The notes beneath the pieces were generated by a model that worked only from the letters and a program-made list of their open reading frames with translations, had not been told where the DNA came from and ran no database searches. From CAZAEL01 sp964484135 (lineage in GTDB: Bacteria; Elusimicrobiota; Elusimicrobia; FEN-1173), in NCBI GenBank assembly GCA_964484135.1, contig CAZAEL010000011.1, positions 1-58,751 of the forward strand: a DNA stretch of 58,751 bases, given 5' to 3'. The position numbers and the translations under genes are program-made. Shown here one piece after another: positions 1 to 8,319 of this stretch. The stretch's first letter is position 1. Each line of letters starts with the position of its first letter.

Positions 1-921
1 GACTACCGGGAGGACGTGCGCCTCTCCCAGGACATCCTGGACCGGGTGATCGACACGTACCGGAAAATCCGGAACACGCTGCGGTATATGTTGGGGAATC
101 TGGGGGATTTTGACCCTGCTCAACATGCTGTGGCACTCGATAAATTAGAAGACATTGACGAATCAATGTTGGATTACGCGAATGTCGTCGTAGGCGACAT
201 CGGGAAGTATTTTAATAACTACGAATTCCACTCGGTTTCTTTTTGGGTATGTAATGATTTCTTTATTAACGCTTTGTCGGGATATTATCTCGATGTCATG
301 AAAGACATTTTGTATTGCGACCCCCCAGACAGCCTGCGCCGCAGAAGCGCTCAAACAGCTTTCTTGGAAATAACCAAGATGCTGGCAAAAGCCCTCGCAC
401 CACTTATGTCGTTTACCGCTGAAGAGACTTGGAAGACCCTTGGAGAACAAAACCTGTTTAAAAGAGAAGAAGACAATACGGAGAGCGTCTTCCTCAACCC
501 TTTCCCAAAAGGCGTCATGTCGGGACGACAAATGGGCGTGTCTTTGCTGGACCTACAAAAGTTACGAGAGATCTTGAATCAAGCTATCGAACAAAATCGC
601 CAGAAAGGCGCTATCAAAGGCTTAAATGACGCGCATGCGCATATCAGTGTTGATGAAACACATCAATATTTCGCCGTTCAAATAGACGAAAAACGACTGG
701 CTTCCTACCTTGGAGTGGCAAAAATCACACGCTCCCTTTTTAAACATAGCGGGAATCCATCGGATATCCGGTTTCAAATTATTAAAATCGAACCTGCACC
801 CGGCCAAAAGTGCGACCGGTGCTGGATCTGGCGGGAGGATGTGGGCGCGGACAACCTTTGCGCGCGCTGCGCCGAGGCGGAGAAGGCCGCGGCCCAGGCC
901 GCTCCGGCAAAGACATCATGA
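1..921 (+). CDS. ileS: Isoleucyl-tRNA synthetase, C-terminal part (5' truncated by window edge)
   Basis: The frame is open from base 1, beginning DYREDVRLS, and encodes the last 306 residues of IleRS. What is present is the end of the catalytic region, the anticodon-binding helical domain (YRKIRNTLRYMLGNL, then ALAPLMSFTAEETW) and the C-terminal zinc finger (CDRCW, then CARC). IleRS charges tRNA-Ile in the cytoplasm. The stop overlaps the lspA start as ATGA, so the two are probably translationally coupled; ileS-lspA is a common pairing. Base composition is odd: by count bases 181-300 are 45/120 G+C, whereas bases 1-60 are 39/60 and 841-900 are 47/60. The frame is intact through this AT-rich middle (about 100-790), which suggests a recombined segment rather than decay. 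Confidence 0.95.
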   Translation, partial: DYREDVRLSQDILDRVIDTYRKIRNTLRYMLGNLGDFDPAQHAVALDKLEDIDESMLDYANVVVGDIGKYFNNYEFHSVSFWVCNDFFINALSGYYLDVMKDILYCDPPDSLRRRSAQTAFLEITKMLAKALAPLMSFTAEETWKTLGEQNLFKREEDNTESVFLNPFPKGVMSGRQMGVSLLDLQKLREILNQAIEQNRQKGAIKGLNDAHAHISVDETHQYFAVQIDEKRLASYLGVAKITRSLFKHSGNPSDIRFQIIKIEPAPGQKCDRCWIWREDVGADNLCARCAEAEKAAAQAAPAKTS

Positions 922-1403
922 GAATCCCGGTCTTCACCCTGGCCGCGGGGGTCCTGATCCTGGACCAGAGCACCAAGCAGATGGTCATCCAGTCCATGCC
1001 GCTCAACACCACCCGCCCGGTGCTGCCCTTCTTCTCCCTGACCCACGTGCAGAACACGGGCGCGGCCTTCGGCATTTTTCCCGACGCAAACCTGTTCTTC
1101 ATCGTCGCCGGGTTCCTGATCCTGGCCGGACTGGTCTTTTTCCACAAACGCCTGGTGTCCCACAGCGCCTTCGGCGCCCTGGGTGTGTCCTGCCTGTGGG
1201 GCGGCGCCCTCGGGAACCTGATCGACCGGATCAAGCAGGGCAGCGTCACGGATTTTTTGGATTTTTACATAGGGCAGTGGCATTGGCCGGCCTTCAACGC
1301 GGCGGACAGCGCCATCTGCGTCGGCGTTTTCCTGCTCTTTCTGGACAGCCTCCTGGGCCGCCAAACCGAATCCGCCCCCGTCCTGTTCAAACGGGGCGAG
1401 TAG
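918..1403 (+). CDS. lspA: Lipoprotein signal peptidase (signal peptidase II)
   Basis: A 161-residue inner-membrane aspartyl protease that removes the signal peptide from diacylglyceryl prolipoproteins. Visible family motifs are the N-terminal DQxTK-like stretch (LDQSTKQ), NTGAAFG, and the two catalytic aspartate blocks GNLIDR and FNAADS. Four hydrophobic segments fit the known topology. The ATG at 918 is chosen because it overlaps the ileS stop and gives the normal family length. lgt, the preceding enzyme of lipoprotein maturation, follows 9 bp downstream, so two steps of the pathway are co-transcribed. Confidence 0.95.
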   Translation: MRIPVFTLAAGVLILDQSTKQMVIQSMPLNTTRPVLPFFSLTHVQNTGAAFGIFPDANLFFIVAGFLILAGLVFFHKRLVSHSAFGALGVSCLWGGALGNLIDRIKQGSVTDFLDFYIGQWHWPAFNAADSAICVGVFLLFLDSLLGRQTESAPVLFKRGE

Positions 1404-1412
1404 CCTCCGCGT

Positions 1413-2183
1413 ATGTGGCCTGCCTTGCTTAAAATCGGACCCGTCACCCTCCACACGTACGGCCTGCTGGTGGCCCTGGGGTTTTTCGCCGGGTACGCCT
1501 GGCTCCTGAAACAGTCCCGCCGAAACGGGCTTCCCGCGGAAATCGTCACGGACCTGGTGTGGGTGTTGCTTTTGAGCGGCATCGTCGGCGCCCGGCTCCT
1601 GTATGTGATCTTCCATTGGCGCTATTACGTGGACGCCCCCCTGGACATCCTCAAGCTCTGGCAGGGCGGGCTGGTGTGGTCCGGCGGGCTCCTGTGCGCC
1701 ATGGCCGCGGGCGCGCTGTGGCTGAAGCGCCGCAACATGTCTTTGCTGCTGGCGGCGGACCTGGCCGCGCCGGCCGCGGCCCTGGGCCACGCCGTGGGCC
1801 GGTTGGGCTGTTTCGCGGCCGGCTGCTGCTACGGCCGGCCGTCGGACCTGCCCTGGGCCGTGACCTTCCGCCACCCGGAAACCCTGGCGCCCGCGAACAT
1901 CCCCCTTCACCCGTCCCAACTCTACGAATCCGGACTCAACCTGCTGCTCTTCGCGGTCCTGGTGTTCGCCGGCGGCAAGCCCGCCCTGGCCTTGGGCCGG
2001 GGCCGCCTCGCCGTCCTGTACCTGGGGCTGTACGGGGTCCTCCGTTTTCTGGTGGAGCTTTTCCGGGGGGACGACCGGGGCCCGGTCTTCGCCTCCCTCA
2101 CCGCCACCCAATGGGTCGCGGCGGCCTGCGTGCTGGCCGCGGCCGGCGCCGGTCTTTTCCTTCCGCGCGAAAAGCGTGGCTGA
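1413..2183 (+). CDS. lgt: Prolipoprotein diacylglyceryl transferase
   Basis: A 256-residue polytopic membrane enzyme that transfers diacylglycerol from phosphatidylglycerol to the lipobox cysteine. The Lgt signature is present as HAVGRLGCFAAGCCYG, with the downstream HPSQLYES motif and multiple hydrophobic helices. The ATG at 1413 gives the usual N-terminus. The gene sits between lspA and rluD; its stop lies within the start of rluD (GTG at 2176), consistent with one operon. Several predicted lipoproteins in this window (small ones near 47.7 and 52.3 kb) would be its substrates. Confidence 0.95.
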   Translation: MWPALLKIGPVTLHTYGLLVALGFFAGYAWLLKQSRRNGLPAEIVTDLVWVLLLSGIVGARLLYVIFHWRYYVDAPLDILKLWQGGLVWSGGLLCAMAAGALWLKRRNMSLLLAADLAAPAAALGHAVGRLGCFAAGCCYGRPSDLPWAVTFRHPETLAPANIPLHPSQLYESGLNLLLFAVLVFAGGKPALALGRGRLAVLYLGLYGVLRFLVELFRGDDRGPVFASLTATQWVAAACVLAAAGAGLFLPREKRG

Positions 2184-3135
2184 AGAACAAAATTTCCTGT
2201 TCGCCGGCGCCCCGGAACGGCTGGACCGGTTCCTGGCCAAGCGCCTGGCCCCCCTGTCCCGCACCCGCGTCCAGCAACTGATCCGGGAAAGCCGCGTCGC
2301 GGTCAACGGCGCGTCCGCCGCGTCCGGCCGCGTCCTGAAACCCGGCGACCGAATCCGCGTCGAACTGCCCGAATTCTCCAGCCTGCCGCCCTCGGCCGCG
2401 GACACCGTGCCGGTGCTGCACGAGGACGACCACATCATCGTGGTGAACAAACCCGCGGGCCTGGTGGTGCACCCGGCCGGCCCCCACCGGCGGGACACGT
2501 TGATCCAAAGGCTTTGGCCCAAGCTGGCGCCGGCCTGGTCCGCGCCCGGCGACCGGTTGAAAAACCTGGCCGCGGCCCGGCCCGGCGTGGTGCACCGGCT
2601 GGACCGGGGCACCTCCGGCGTCATGGTCCTGGCCAAGACGCCCCGCGCCGCGGAGGACCTCAGCCGCCAGTTCGCGGAGCGCGGCGCGGAAAAAATCTAC
2701 CTGGCCCTGGTGCAGGGCGTCCCCTCCTCCCCGGAAGGCCGCATCCTGTCCACGGTGGGCCGGTCCCGGCGCCAACCCCGCCGCATGTCCGTGGGAAACG
2801 CGGGCCGACCCGCGGAGACCGGGTTCAAGGTGCTGGAACGGTTCCCCGCGGCCCCCGGGGGGCCGGCCGCCTTGATCGAGGCGCGGCCCAAGACCGGCCG
2901 CACCCACCAGATCCGCGTACAACTGTCGGCTTTGGGGCATCCGCTCCTGGGGGACGTCCTCTACAAGGCCAAACCCCTCCCCGAGGTCGCCCGGCCTCTC
3001 CTGCATGCTTTGTCCCTCAAGCTCCGCCACCCCGCCACGGGCCGGGAAATGCGCTGGGAAGCCCCGCCGCCGCCGGATTTCCAGACCGCGCTCCGGCTCC
3101 TGCGCGGCCCCGAAAAGCGGAAAACCCGCGATTGA
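2176..3135 (+). CDS. rluD: RluD-family 23S rRNA pseudouridine synthase
   Basis: A 319-residue protein with an N-terminal S4 RNA-binding domain (about residues 12-65, LDRFLAKRLAPLSRTRVQQL) followed by the RluA/RluD catalytic domain. The catalytic aspartate lies in the motif HRLDRGTSGVMVLAKT, and the C-terminal TGRTHQIRVQL block is also present. It isomerises uridines in rRNA. The GTG start overlaps the end of lgt by 8 bases. RluD is the best name, but RluC or RluA paralogues cannot be separated without a tree. Confidence 0.85.
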   Translation: MAEEQNFLFAGAPERLDRFLAKRLAPLSRTRVQQLIRESRVAVNGASAASGRVLKPGDRIRVELPEFSSLPPSAADTVPVLHEDDHIIVVNKPAGLVVHPAGPHRRDTLIQRLWPKLAPAWSAPGDRLKNLAAARPGVVHRLDRGTSGVMVLAKTPRAAEDLSRQFAERGAEKIYLALVQGVPSSPEGRILSTVGRSRRQPRRMSVGNAGRPAETGFKVLERFPAAPGGPAALIEARPKTGRTHQIRVQLSALGHPLLGDVLYKAKPLPEVARPLLHALSLKLRHPATGREMRWEAPPPPDFQTALRLLRGPEKRKTRD

Positions 3136-3161
3136 CCTTTTTCCCGCGGAAAAGGTAGAAT
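3132..3161 (+). promoter_or_regulatory. Sigma70-type promoter ahead of gmk
   Basis: TTGACC (3132-3137), an 18-base spacer and TAGAAT (3156-3161) lie 29 bases before the gmk ATG. The -35 box overlaps the rluD stop region, so gmk and the genes behind it may be transcribed separately from the lipoprotein genes. Confidence 0.6.
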
Positions 3162-3189
3162 ATAAAGAAGTTTCCTCTCCCCTGAATTC

Positions 3190-3801
3190 ATGTCCAACGG
3201 ATTGTTGCTTGTGATTTCGGGCCCTTCGGGCGCGGGAAAGTCCACGCTTTCCCGCGAGCTCCTGAAGAAACGGCCCCATTTGTGGTATTCGGTTTCCGCC
3301 ACCACGCGGCCGGCCCGCCCGGGCGAGGTCAACGGACGCGAATACATTTTTCTGTCCGAGGCCGAATTCAAGAAACAGGCCGAGGCCGGGGCCTTCGTGG
3401 AATGGGCGCGCGTGCACGACCATCTGTACGGCACCCCGCGCGGCCCCCTCGTGGAGAACACCCGCCAGGGCCGCGACGTTCTGCTGGACCTGGACCCCCA
3501 GGGCGCCATGGCCATCAAGAAGGCCTTTCCCGGCAGCGTGTGCGTGTACATCTGCCCGCCTTCCTGGGACACGCTGGAGGGCAGGCTGCGCGGGCGGGCC
3601 CAGGACGACGAAAGCGTCATCGCCAAGCGCCTGAGCAACGCCCGCAAGGAAGTGACCTATTTGGAACGGTACGATTACCTGGTGGTCAACGACGACGTGA
3701 CGGAAGCGGTGGAGGATTTGTCGGCCATCCTGCGGGCGGAGCACCGGCGCGTGGAGCGCCTCGAACACCGCGCGGGGGTCTTGGAGGAGGAAAAGGCGTG
3801 A
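3190..3801 (+). CDS. gmk: Guanylate kinase
   Basis: A 203-residue cytosolic enzyme converting GMP and ATP to GDP and ADP. The P-loop GPSGAGKST is near the N-terminus, followed by the GMP-binding residues of the family (SATTRPARPGEVNGREY) and the lid region RGRAQDDE. Length is typical. Its stop overlaps the rpoZ start as GTGA; gmk-rpoZ is a widely conserved gene pair. Confidence 0.95.
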   Translation: MSNGLLLVISGPSGAGKSTLSRELLKKRPHLWYSVSATTRPARPGEVNGREYIFLSEAEFKKQAEAGAFVEWARVHDHLYGTPRGPLVENTRQGRDVLLDLDPQGAMAIKKAFPGSVCVYICPPSWDTLEGRLRGRAQDDESVIAKRLSNARKEVTYLERYDYLVVNDDVTEAVEDLSAILRAEHRRVERLEHRAGVLEEEKA

Positions 3802-4118
3802 GCGAAAGCAAGAAGAAAAAGGAAGCGGCGAACAACCATCACAAGGCGGACCTTCCCTTGAGCCAACTGCTTTTGGACTGCCAGCGGGACAAGTACCGCC
3901 TGGTGACCCTGGCCCTGCGGTGGGCCCAGGAGATCAAACAGCGGGACCAAAGCAACGAACTTCCCCAGGAACTGATCAACAAAGCCTTGAAGGAAATCCT
4001 TTCGGGACAGGTGGACCTGGAGACCATCGAGAAGCTCCCGCCCGTGCCCAAGCCGGAGAAAAAGCCCCTGGAGCCCCTGAAGATTTCCGACGACAAAAAG
4101 GAGCCCAAGGAAGAGTAG
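3798..4118 (+). CDS. rpoZ: RNA polymerase omega subunit
   Basis: A 106-residue protein starting at GTG 3798, which overlaps the gmk stop. The central helical region (RYRLVTLALRWAQEI-type, here DKYRLVTLALRWAQ) matches the omega fold that chaperones the beta' subunit. A charged lysine-rich N-terminus and an acidic/proline-rich tail flank it. The assignment rests on this motif and on the conserved gmk-rpoZ-coaBC neighbourhood. Confidence 0.8.
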   Translation: MSESKKKKEAANNHHKADLPLSQLLLDCQRDKYRLVTLALRWAQEIKQRDQSNELPQELINKALKEILSGQVDLETIEKLPPVPKPEKKPLEPLKISDDKKEPKEE

Positions 4119-4142
4119 CCGGCTTCCGGACGGGGCCCCGCC

Positions 4143-4712
4143 GTGACCTCTTCTCCCCTTCAGGACCGCGAGATCGTCCTGGGCGTCTGCGGAAGCATCG
4201 CGGCGTACAAGGCCGCGGACGCGGTGCGGCGCTTTCAGGACGCGGGCGCCCGCGTGACCTGCGTCATGACCCATTCCGCCGGACGCTTCATCACCCCCCT
4301 CACCCTGGCCGCGCTGAGCGGCCGTCCCGTGCCGCAGGATTTCTTCGATCCGTCCCTGTGGAACATGTCCCACCTGGCCCTGGCGGAAAAAGCCGACGCC
4401 GTGGTGGCGGCCCCCTGCTCCGCCCATTTCCTGTCCCGGCTGGCCCTGGGGCAGGCGGACGATCTCCTGGCCGCCCTGATCCTGGCCACCCGCGCGCCGG
4501 TGTTCCTGGCGCCCGCCATGCACGAAGGCATGTGGCTCCACCCCGCCACGCAGAAGAACGTCAAGACCTGCCGCTCCTACGGGTACCGCTTCATCGGCCC
4601 GGTGCGGGGCCCCCTGGCCTCGGGCAAGCCCGGCTGGGGCCGGCTGGAAGAGCCCGCGCGGATCGTGGAGCAGGTGGGCAAGGCGCTCGCCCGGCGGCGC
4701 ACCAAACCCTAA
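4143..4712 (+). CDS. coaC: Phosphopantothenoylcysteine decarboxylase (flavoprotein, CoaC)
   Basis: A 189-residue homooligomeric-flavin-containing cysteine decarboxylase (HFCD) protein. It has the FMN-binding start GVCGSIAAYKAAD, the loop APCSAHFLSRLALG, and the substrate clamp region APAMHEGMW. It would decarboxylate 4'-phosphopantothenoylcysteine in coenzyme A synthesis. In most bacteria this domain is fused to CoaB in one protein; here the ligase is encoded separately 26 bases downstream. The GTG start at 4143 gives a normal N-terminus. Confidence 0.9.
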   Translation: MTSSPLQDREIVLGVCGSIAAYKAADAVRRFQDAGARVTCVMTHSAGRFITPLTLAALSGRPVPQDFFDPSLWNMSHLALAEKADAVVAAPCSAHFLSRLALGQADDLLAALILATRAPVFLAPAMHEGMWLHPATQKNVKTCRSYGYRFIGPVRGPLASGKPGWGRLEEPARIVEQVGKALARRRTKP

Positions 4713-4738
4713 TAAACGCGACGCCTTTCCGTCCCCCC

Positions 4739-5383
4739 ATGATTTCCCGAAACTTCTGGCGGGGCAAAAAAGTGGTGATCACGGCCGGGCCCACGCGGGA
4801 GGCGCTGGACCCGGTCCGGTTCCTGACCAACGCCTCCTCCGGCCGCATGGGATACGCCCTGGCGAACGAAGCCGCGAAACGGGGCGCGCGCGTGATCCTG
4901 ATCTCCGGCCCCACGGCCCTGACGCCTCCCCGCAAAACCCGTTTTGTCCCCGTCCTTTCCGCCCGAGACATGCTCCGGGCCGCCCTGCGCCATGCGCGCG
5001 GCGCGGACCTGATCGTCGGCGCCGCGGCCGTGGCCGACTGGCGGCCGGAACGGCCTTCCGCCCACAAGCTGAAAAAAAACGGCCGCGCCGCGATGTCCCT
5101 GCGCCTGGTCCCCAACCCCGACATCCTGAAGACCCTGGCCCGCCGCCGGAAGGGCCGCGCCCGTCTCGTGGGGTTCGCGCTGGAAACGCAAAACCTCGTT
5201 CCCCGCGCCGCCCGCAAACTGAAGGACAAATCCCTGGACCTGATCGTGGCCAACGCGCCGGACGCCCTGGACAAGGACGACACAAAGGCGGTCCTCCTGT
5301 TCCGCTCCGGCGGACGAGCGGCTTTCAAAGGCCCCAAGGCCGCCCTGGCCCGCAAAATATTCTCCCTCCTGGCCCATGTCTGA
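4739..5383 (+). CDS. coaB: Phosphopantothenate-cysteine ligase (CoaB)
   Basis: A 214-residue protein matching the CoaB half of the usual CoaBC enzyme: VVITAGPTREALDPVRFLTN with SSGRMG, then AAVADWRP and the nucleotide-binding LVGFALET. It joins phosphopantothenate and cysteine using a nucleotide triphosphate. The ATG at 4739 makes a stand-alone protein; a TAA stop for the upstream decarboxylase and a spacer separate the two, so this is a genuine split rather than a frameshift within one fused gene. The end overlaps the next gene by 8 bases. Confidence 0.9.
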   Translation: MISRNFWRGKKVVITAGPTREALDPVRFLTNASSGRMGYALANEAAKRGARVILISGPTALTPPRKTRFVPVLSARDMLRAALRHARGADLIVGAAAVADWRPERPSAHKLKKNGRAAMSLRLVPNPDILKTLARRRKGRARLVGFALETQNLVPRAARKLKDKSLDLIVANAPDALDKDDTKAVLLFRSGGRAAFKGPKAALARKIFSLLAHV

Positions 5384-6215
5384 TCGGGAAGAATTGCTCT
5401 CTCTGGCGTCCCAACTCCGCCGGGACCTTCAGGACCGTCGCTCCCTCCGGGGAGGGGTCTGGAAGGAACGGGCCCCCGCGCCCTCCGCCGGGCCCGCGGC
5501 CCCGGCCGCGGCGGACGTTCCGCCGCCCCCCGCGGCCGCCTCCCCCGCGACGGACGACTTTCCGTACGCGGGCCTCCCGCCGGAGGAGGCGCTGAGAAAA
5601 CTCCGCGAAGAGGAGATCGGCGACTGCCGGCGCTGTCCTTTGGCGCCGTCGCGGCAAAAGCTGGTGTTCGGCGTGGGCAACCCCCGGGCCCTGGTCATGT
5701 TCGTCGGAGAGGGACCCGGGTTCATGGAAGACCGGCAGGGAGAACCGTTCGTGGGCCCGGCGGGGCAGCTCTTGGACAAGATGCTGGCCGCCATCGGCCT
5801 CACCCGCCAGCCCGCGGACCCCTCCTGGAAAAGCGCGTACATCGCCAACATGGTGAAATGCCATCCCATGACCGACCCTTCCCAGCCGGACAAGCGGGGC
5901 AATGACCGGCCGCCGTCCCCCGCGGAGATGGCCGCCTGCCGGCCTTTCCTCATGAAGCAGATCCGCATCATCCGCCCCCGGTTCCTGGTGGCCCTGGGCG
6001 CGGTGGCGGCCAAGGCGCTCCTGAACACCTCCCGCGGCCTGACGTCCTTCCGGGGGCAATGGTTCGATTTTTCGCCGGAGGGCGACGACGCCCTCTCCCT
6101 CCGGCTCCTGCCGACCTACCACCCGTCGGCCCTGCTGCGGACCCCGGACCTGAAAAAGGACGCCTGGGAAGACCTCAAAAAACTCCATGCGGAAATGTTG
6201 AAGGTCGTCTCGTAA
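5376..6215 (+). CDS. Type 4 (family 4) uracil-DNA glycosylase, iron-sulfur
   Basis: A 279-residue DNA repair enzyme that removes uracil from DNA. Four cysteines that would hold the 4Fe-4S cluster are visible: CRRC near residue 88, then KCHP and ACRP in the middle. The active-site blocks GEGPGFMED with GEPFVGPAGQLLD and the C-terminal PTYHPSALLR are present. Residues 35-65 are a proline/alanine-rich linker, longer than in many homologues. The ATG at 5376 overlaps coaB; priA starts at the stop codon. Confidence 0.9.
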   Translation: MSDREELLSLASQLRRDLQDRRSLRGGVWKERAPAPSAGPAAPAAADVPPPPAAASPATDDFPYAGLPPEEALRKLREEEIGDCRRCPLAPSRQKLVFGVGNPRALVMFVGEGPGFMEDRQGEPFVGPAGQLLDKMLAAIGLTRQPADPSWKSAYIANMVKCHPMTDPSQPDKRGNDRPPSPAEMAACRPFLMKQIRIIRPRFLVALGAVAAKALLNTSRGLTSFRGQWFDFSPEGDDALSLRLLPTYHPSALLRTPDLKKDAWEDLKKLHAEMLKVVS

Positions 6216-8290
6216 TGGACCAAGCCCCCGCAGCCATCCTCCCTTCCACGCCCGCGCTCGACGCCGGCGACGGCGCGGGGGCCGGGCTCCTGGCCGAGGT
6301 GGCCTTCCCCATCCCGGCGCCGCGCACCTTCCACTACATCGTGCCGCCGGAACTCCGGGGCCGCGTCCGGTCGGGCCAGCGGGTCCTGGCGCCCTTCGGC
6401 AAGCGGGGGCTCCAGGTGGGCGTGGCCTGCCGCCTCGTTCCCCCCGGAGAAAGCGATTTTTCCGCGCCGCTCAAAGCGCTCAAGGACGTCCTGGACCCGT
6501 CGCCGGTCCTGTCTCCCCAGGATTTCCAGCTGGCCCAATGGCTCTCCCGGCGGTATTTCTCCTCCTTGGGGGAGGCGGTGTTCTGCGTGCTGCCCGTGGG
6601 CAAACAGAGGCCGCCCCGGCGGCCCGCCCCGTTCTCGCGCCCGGCGGCCGTCCCGCCGCCGGAGTCGCCGGCGCGGGAGCTCACCGAGGACCAGAAAAAA
6701 GCCTGCGAAGAGATCCTGCCCGCGGTCCGGGAAAAACACTTCAAACCTTTTTTGCTGTGGGGCGTGTCCGCGGCCGGGAAGACCGAGGTCTATCTGCAGG
6801 CCGCCGCCGAAACCCTGCGGCAGGGGCGGTCCGTCCTGTACCTGGTGCCGGAGATCGGCCTGACCCCGCAGACCGAGGCGCTCCTGCGCGCGCGCTTCGG
6901 GGACGTTGTGGAGGTGTGGCACAGCGAAATCGCCCGCGGGGAGCGCTGGCGCGTGTGGCAGCGGGCCCTGTCCGGCCAATGCCGCGTGCTCCTGGGCCCC
7001 CGCTCCGCCGTGTTCGCGCCGCTCCAAGACCTGGGGCTGGTGGTGGTGGACGAAGAGCACGATCCCTCCTACAAGGAGGACGCCAGCCCCCGGTACCACG
7101 CCCGCGAAGCGGCTTTGGAAAAAGCGCGGCTGCACGGCGTCCCCGCGCTTTTGGGCAGCGCCACGCCCTCCATGGAAACCTACCACCGCGTTCTGGAAAA
7201 CGCCATCCGCTGCCTGGAGATGCCTTCCCGCGTGCAGGACCGCCCTTTCCCGGAGATCCGGGCCGTGGACTGGCGGCGCGCCGGAAAACGGGTGCTTTCC
7301 GATCCTCTGATCGAGGCCATGAACGAGGCCCTGGCGCGGCGCGAACAGGTCATTCTGTTTTTGAACCGGCGCGGGTTCGCCACGTACATCCTCTGCCCCT
7401 CCTGCGGCTGGGAGGCCCGGTGCCCGGACTGCGGCGTCAGCCTGGTGTTCCACCGGGGATGGGGACAGGGCGCGGACGAATCCCTGCGCTGCCACTATTG
7501 CAGCCACCGCATCCCACCGCCCAACAAGTGCCCCCAGTGCCGCCTTCCGACGGTGCGGATGAAGGGCAAGGGCACCCAGCGGATCGCGGCCGAGGTGGAA
7601 TTCCTCTTCCCGCAGGCGCGCGTGCTCAGGTGGGACCGGGACAGCACGCGCCGCCGGGGCGCCCACGGGCAGGCTTTCGAGGCCGTCAAATCCGAAGGGG
7701 TGGACATCGTGGTGGGCACCCAGATGATCGCCCAGGGGCTGGACTTTCCCCGCGTCACCGTGGTGGGGGTCCTGGACGCGGACCAGAGCCTGCGGTTCCC
7801 GGACTTCCGCGCGGGCGAGCGCACCTTCCAGCTCCTCAGCCAGGTGGCGGGACGGGCGGGACGGGCCGACCAGCCGGGCCGGGCCTATCTTCAGACCCGG
7901 AACCCGGACCACTACGCCCTCCGGGCGGCCCTGAACATCGATTACAAAACCTTCGCCCGGGAGGAGCTGGCCTTCCGACGAGAGATGGGATATCCGCCCT
8001 ACGTCCGCCTGGCCCAGATCATCCTCCGCGGCAAGCAGTCGGAAGCGGTGGAGAAGGCCGCGGAAGACTTCATGCGATGGCTGGAAAACCTGCCCCTGCC
8101 AGAGGGCATGGCCTGCCTGGGGCCGGCGCCCGCGTTCCACGCCCTGCGCGCCGGGTTCACCCAATGGCAGGTCCTGTTGAAAGGCCCGGACGGCCCCGCC
8201 TGGGACGCGGTCCTGCCGCGCCTGCGGGACCACAAGCCGCCCAAGGGCGTTTCGCTCTCCGTGGACGTGGAGCCGGAGGACCTCCAATGA
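6215..8290 (+). CDS. priA: Primosomal replication restart helicase PriA
   Basis: A 691-residue superfamily 2 helicase that reloads the replisome at stalled forks. It shows an N-terminal 3'-DNA-binding domain (FPIPAPRTFHYIVPPEL), Walker A GVSAAGKTEVY near residue 182, Walker B DEEHD near 277, and the cysteine-rich zinc insert (CPSCGWEARCPDCG, CHYC, CPQC, about residues 394-440). The GTQMIAQGLDFP helicase motif follows. The ATG at 6215 shares its first base with the stop of the preceding glycosylase gene. Confidence 0.95.
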   Translation: MDQAPAAILPSTPALDAGDGAGAGLLAEVAFPIPAPRTFHYIVPPELRGRVRSGQRVLAPFGKRGLQVGVACRLVPPGESDFSAPLKALKDVLDPSPVLSPQDFQLAQWLSRRYFSSLGEAVFCVLPVGKQRPPRRPAPFSRPAAVPPPESPARELTEDQKKACEEILPAVREKHFKPFLLWGVSAAGKTEVYLQAAAETLRQGRSVLYLVPEIGLTPQTEALLRARFGDVVEVWHSEIARGERWRVWQRALSGQCRVLLGPRSAVFAPLQDLGLVVVDEEHDPSYKEDASPRYHAREAALEKARLHGVPALLGSATPSMETYHRVLENAIRCLEMPSRVQDRPFPEIRAVDWRRAGKRVLSDPLIEAMNEALARREQVILFLNRRGFATYILCPSCGWEARCPDCGVSLVFHRGWGQGADESLRCHYCSHRIPPPNKCPQCRLPTVRMKGKGTQRIAAEVEFLFPQARVLRWDRDSTRRRGAHGQAFEAVKSEGVDIVVGTQMIAQGLDFPRVTVVGVLDADQSLRFPDFRAGERTFQLLSQVAGRAGRADQPGRAYLQTRNPDHYALRAALNIDYKTFAREELAFRREMGYPPYVRLAQIILRGKQSEAVEKAAEDFMRWLENLPLPEGMACLGPAPAFHALRAGFTQWQVLLKGPDGPAWDAVLPRLRDHKPPKGVSLSVDVEPEDLQ

Positions 8291-8319
8291 AAGACCGTCT
8301 TCCGGCTTAGGGATTCCCC

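Noticed and set aside
774..8287. Very long opposite-strand open frames over the housekeeping genes
   Set aside because: They are composition-driven shadows in GC-rich DNA (Gly/Arg/Pro-rich, no domain) opposite well-identified genes.
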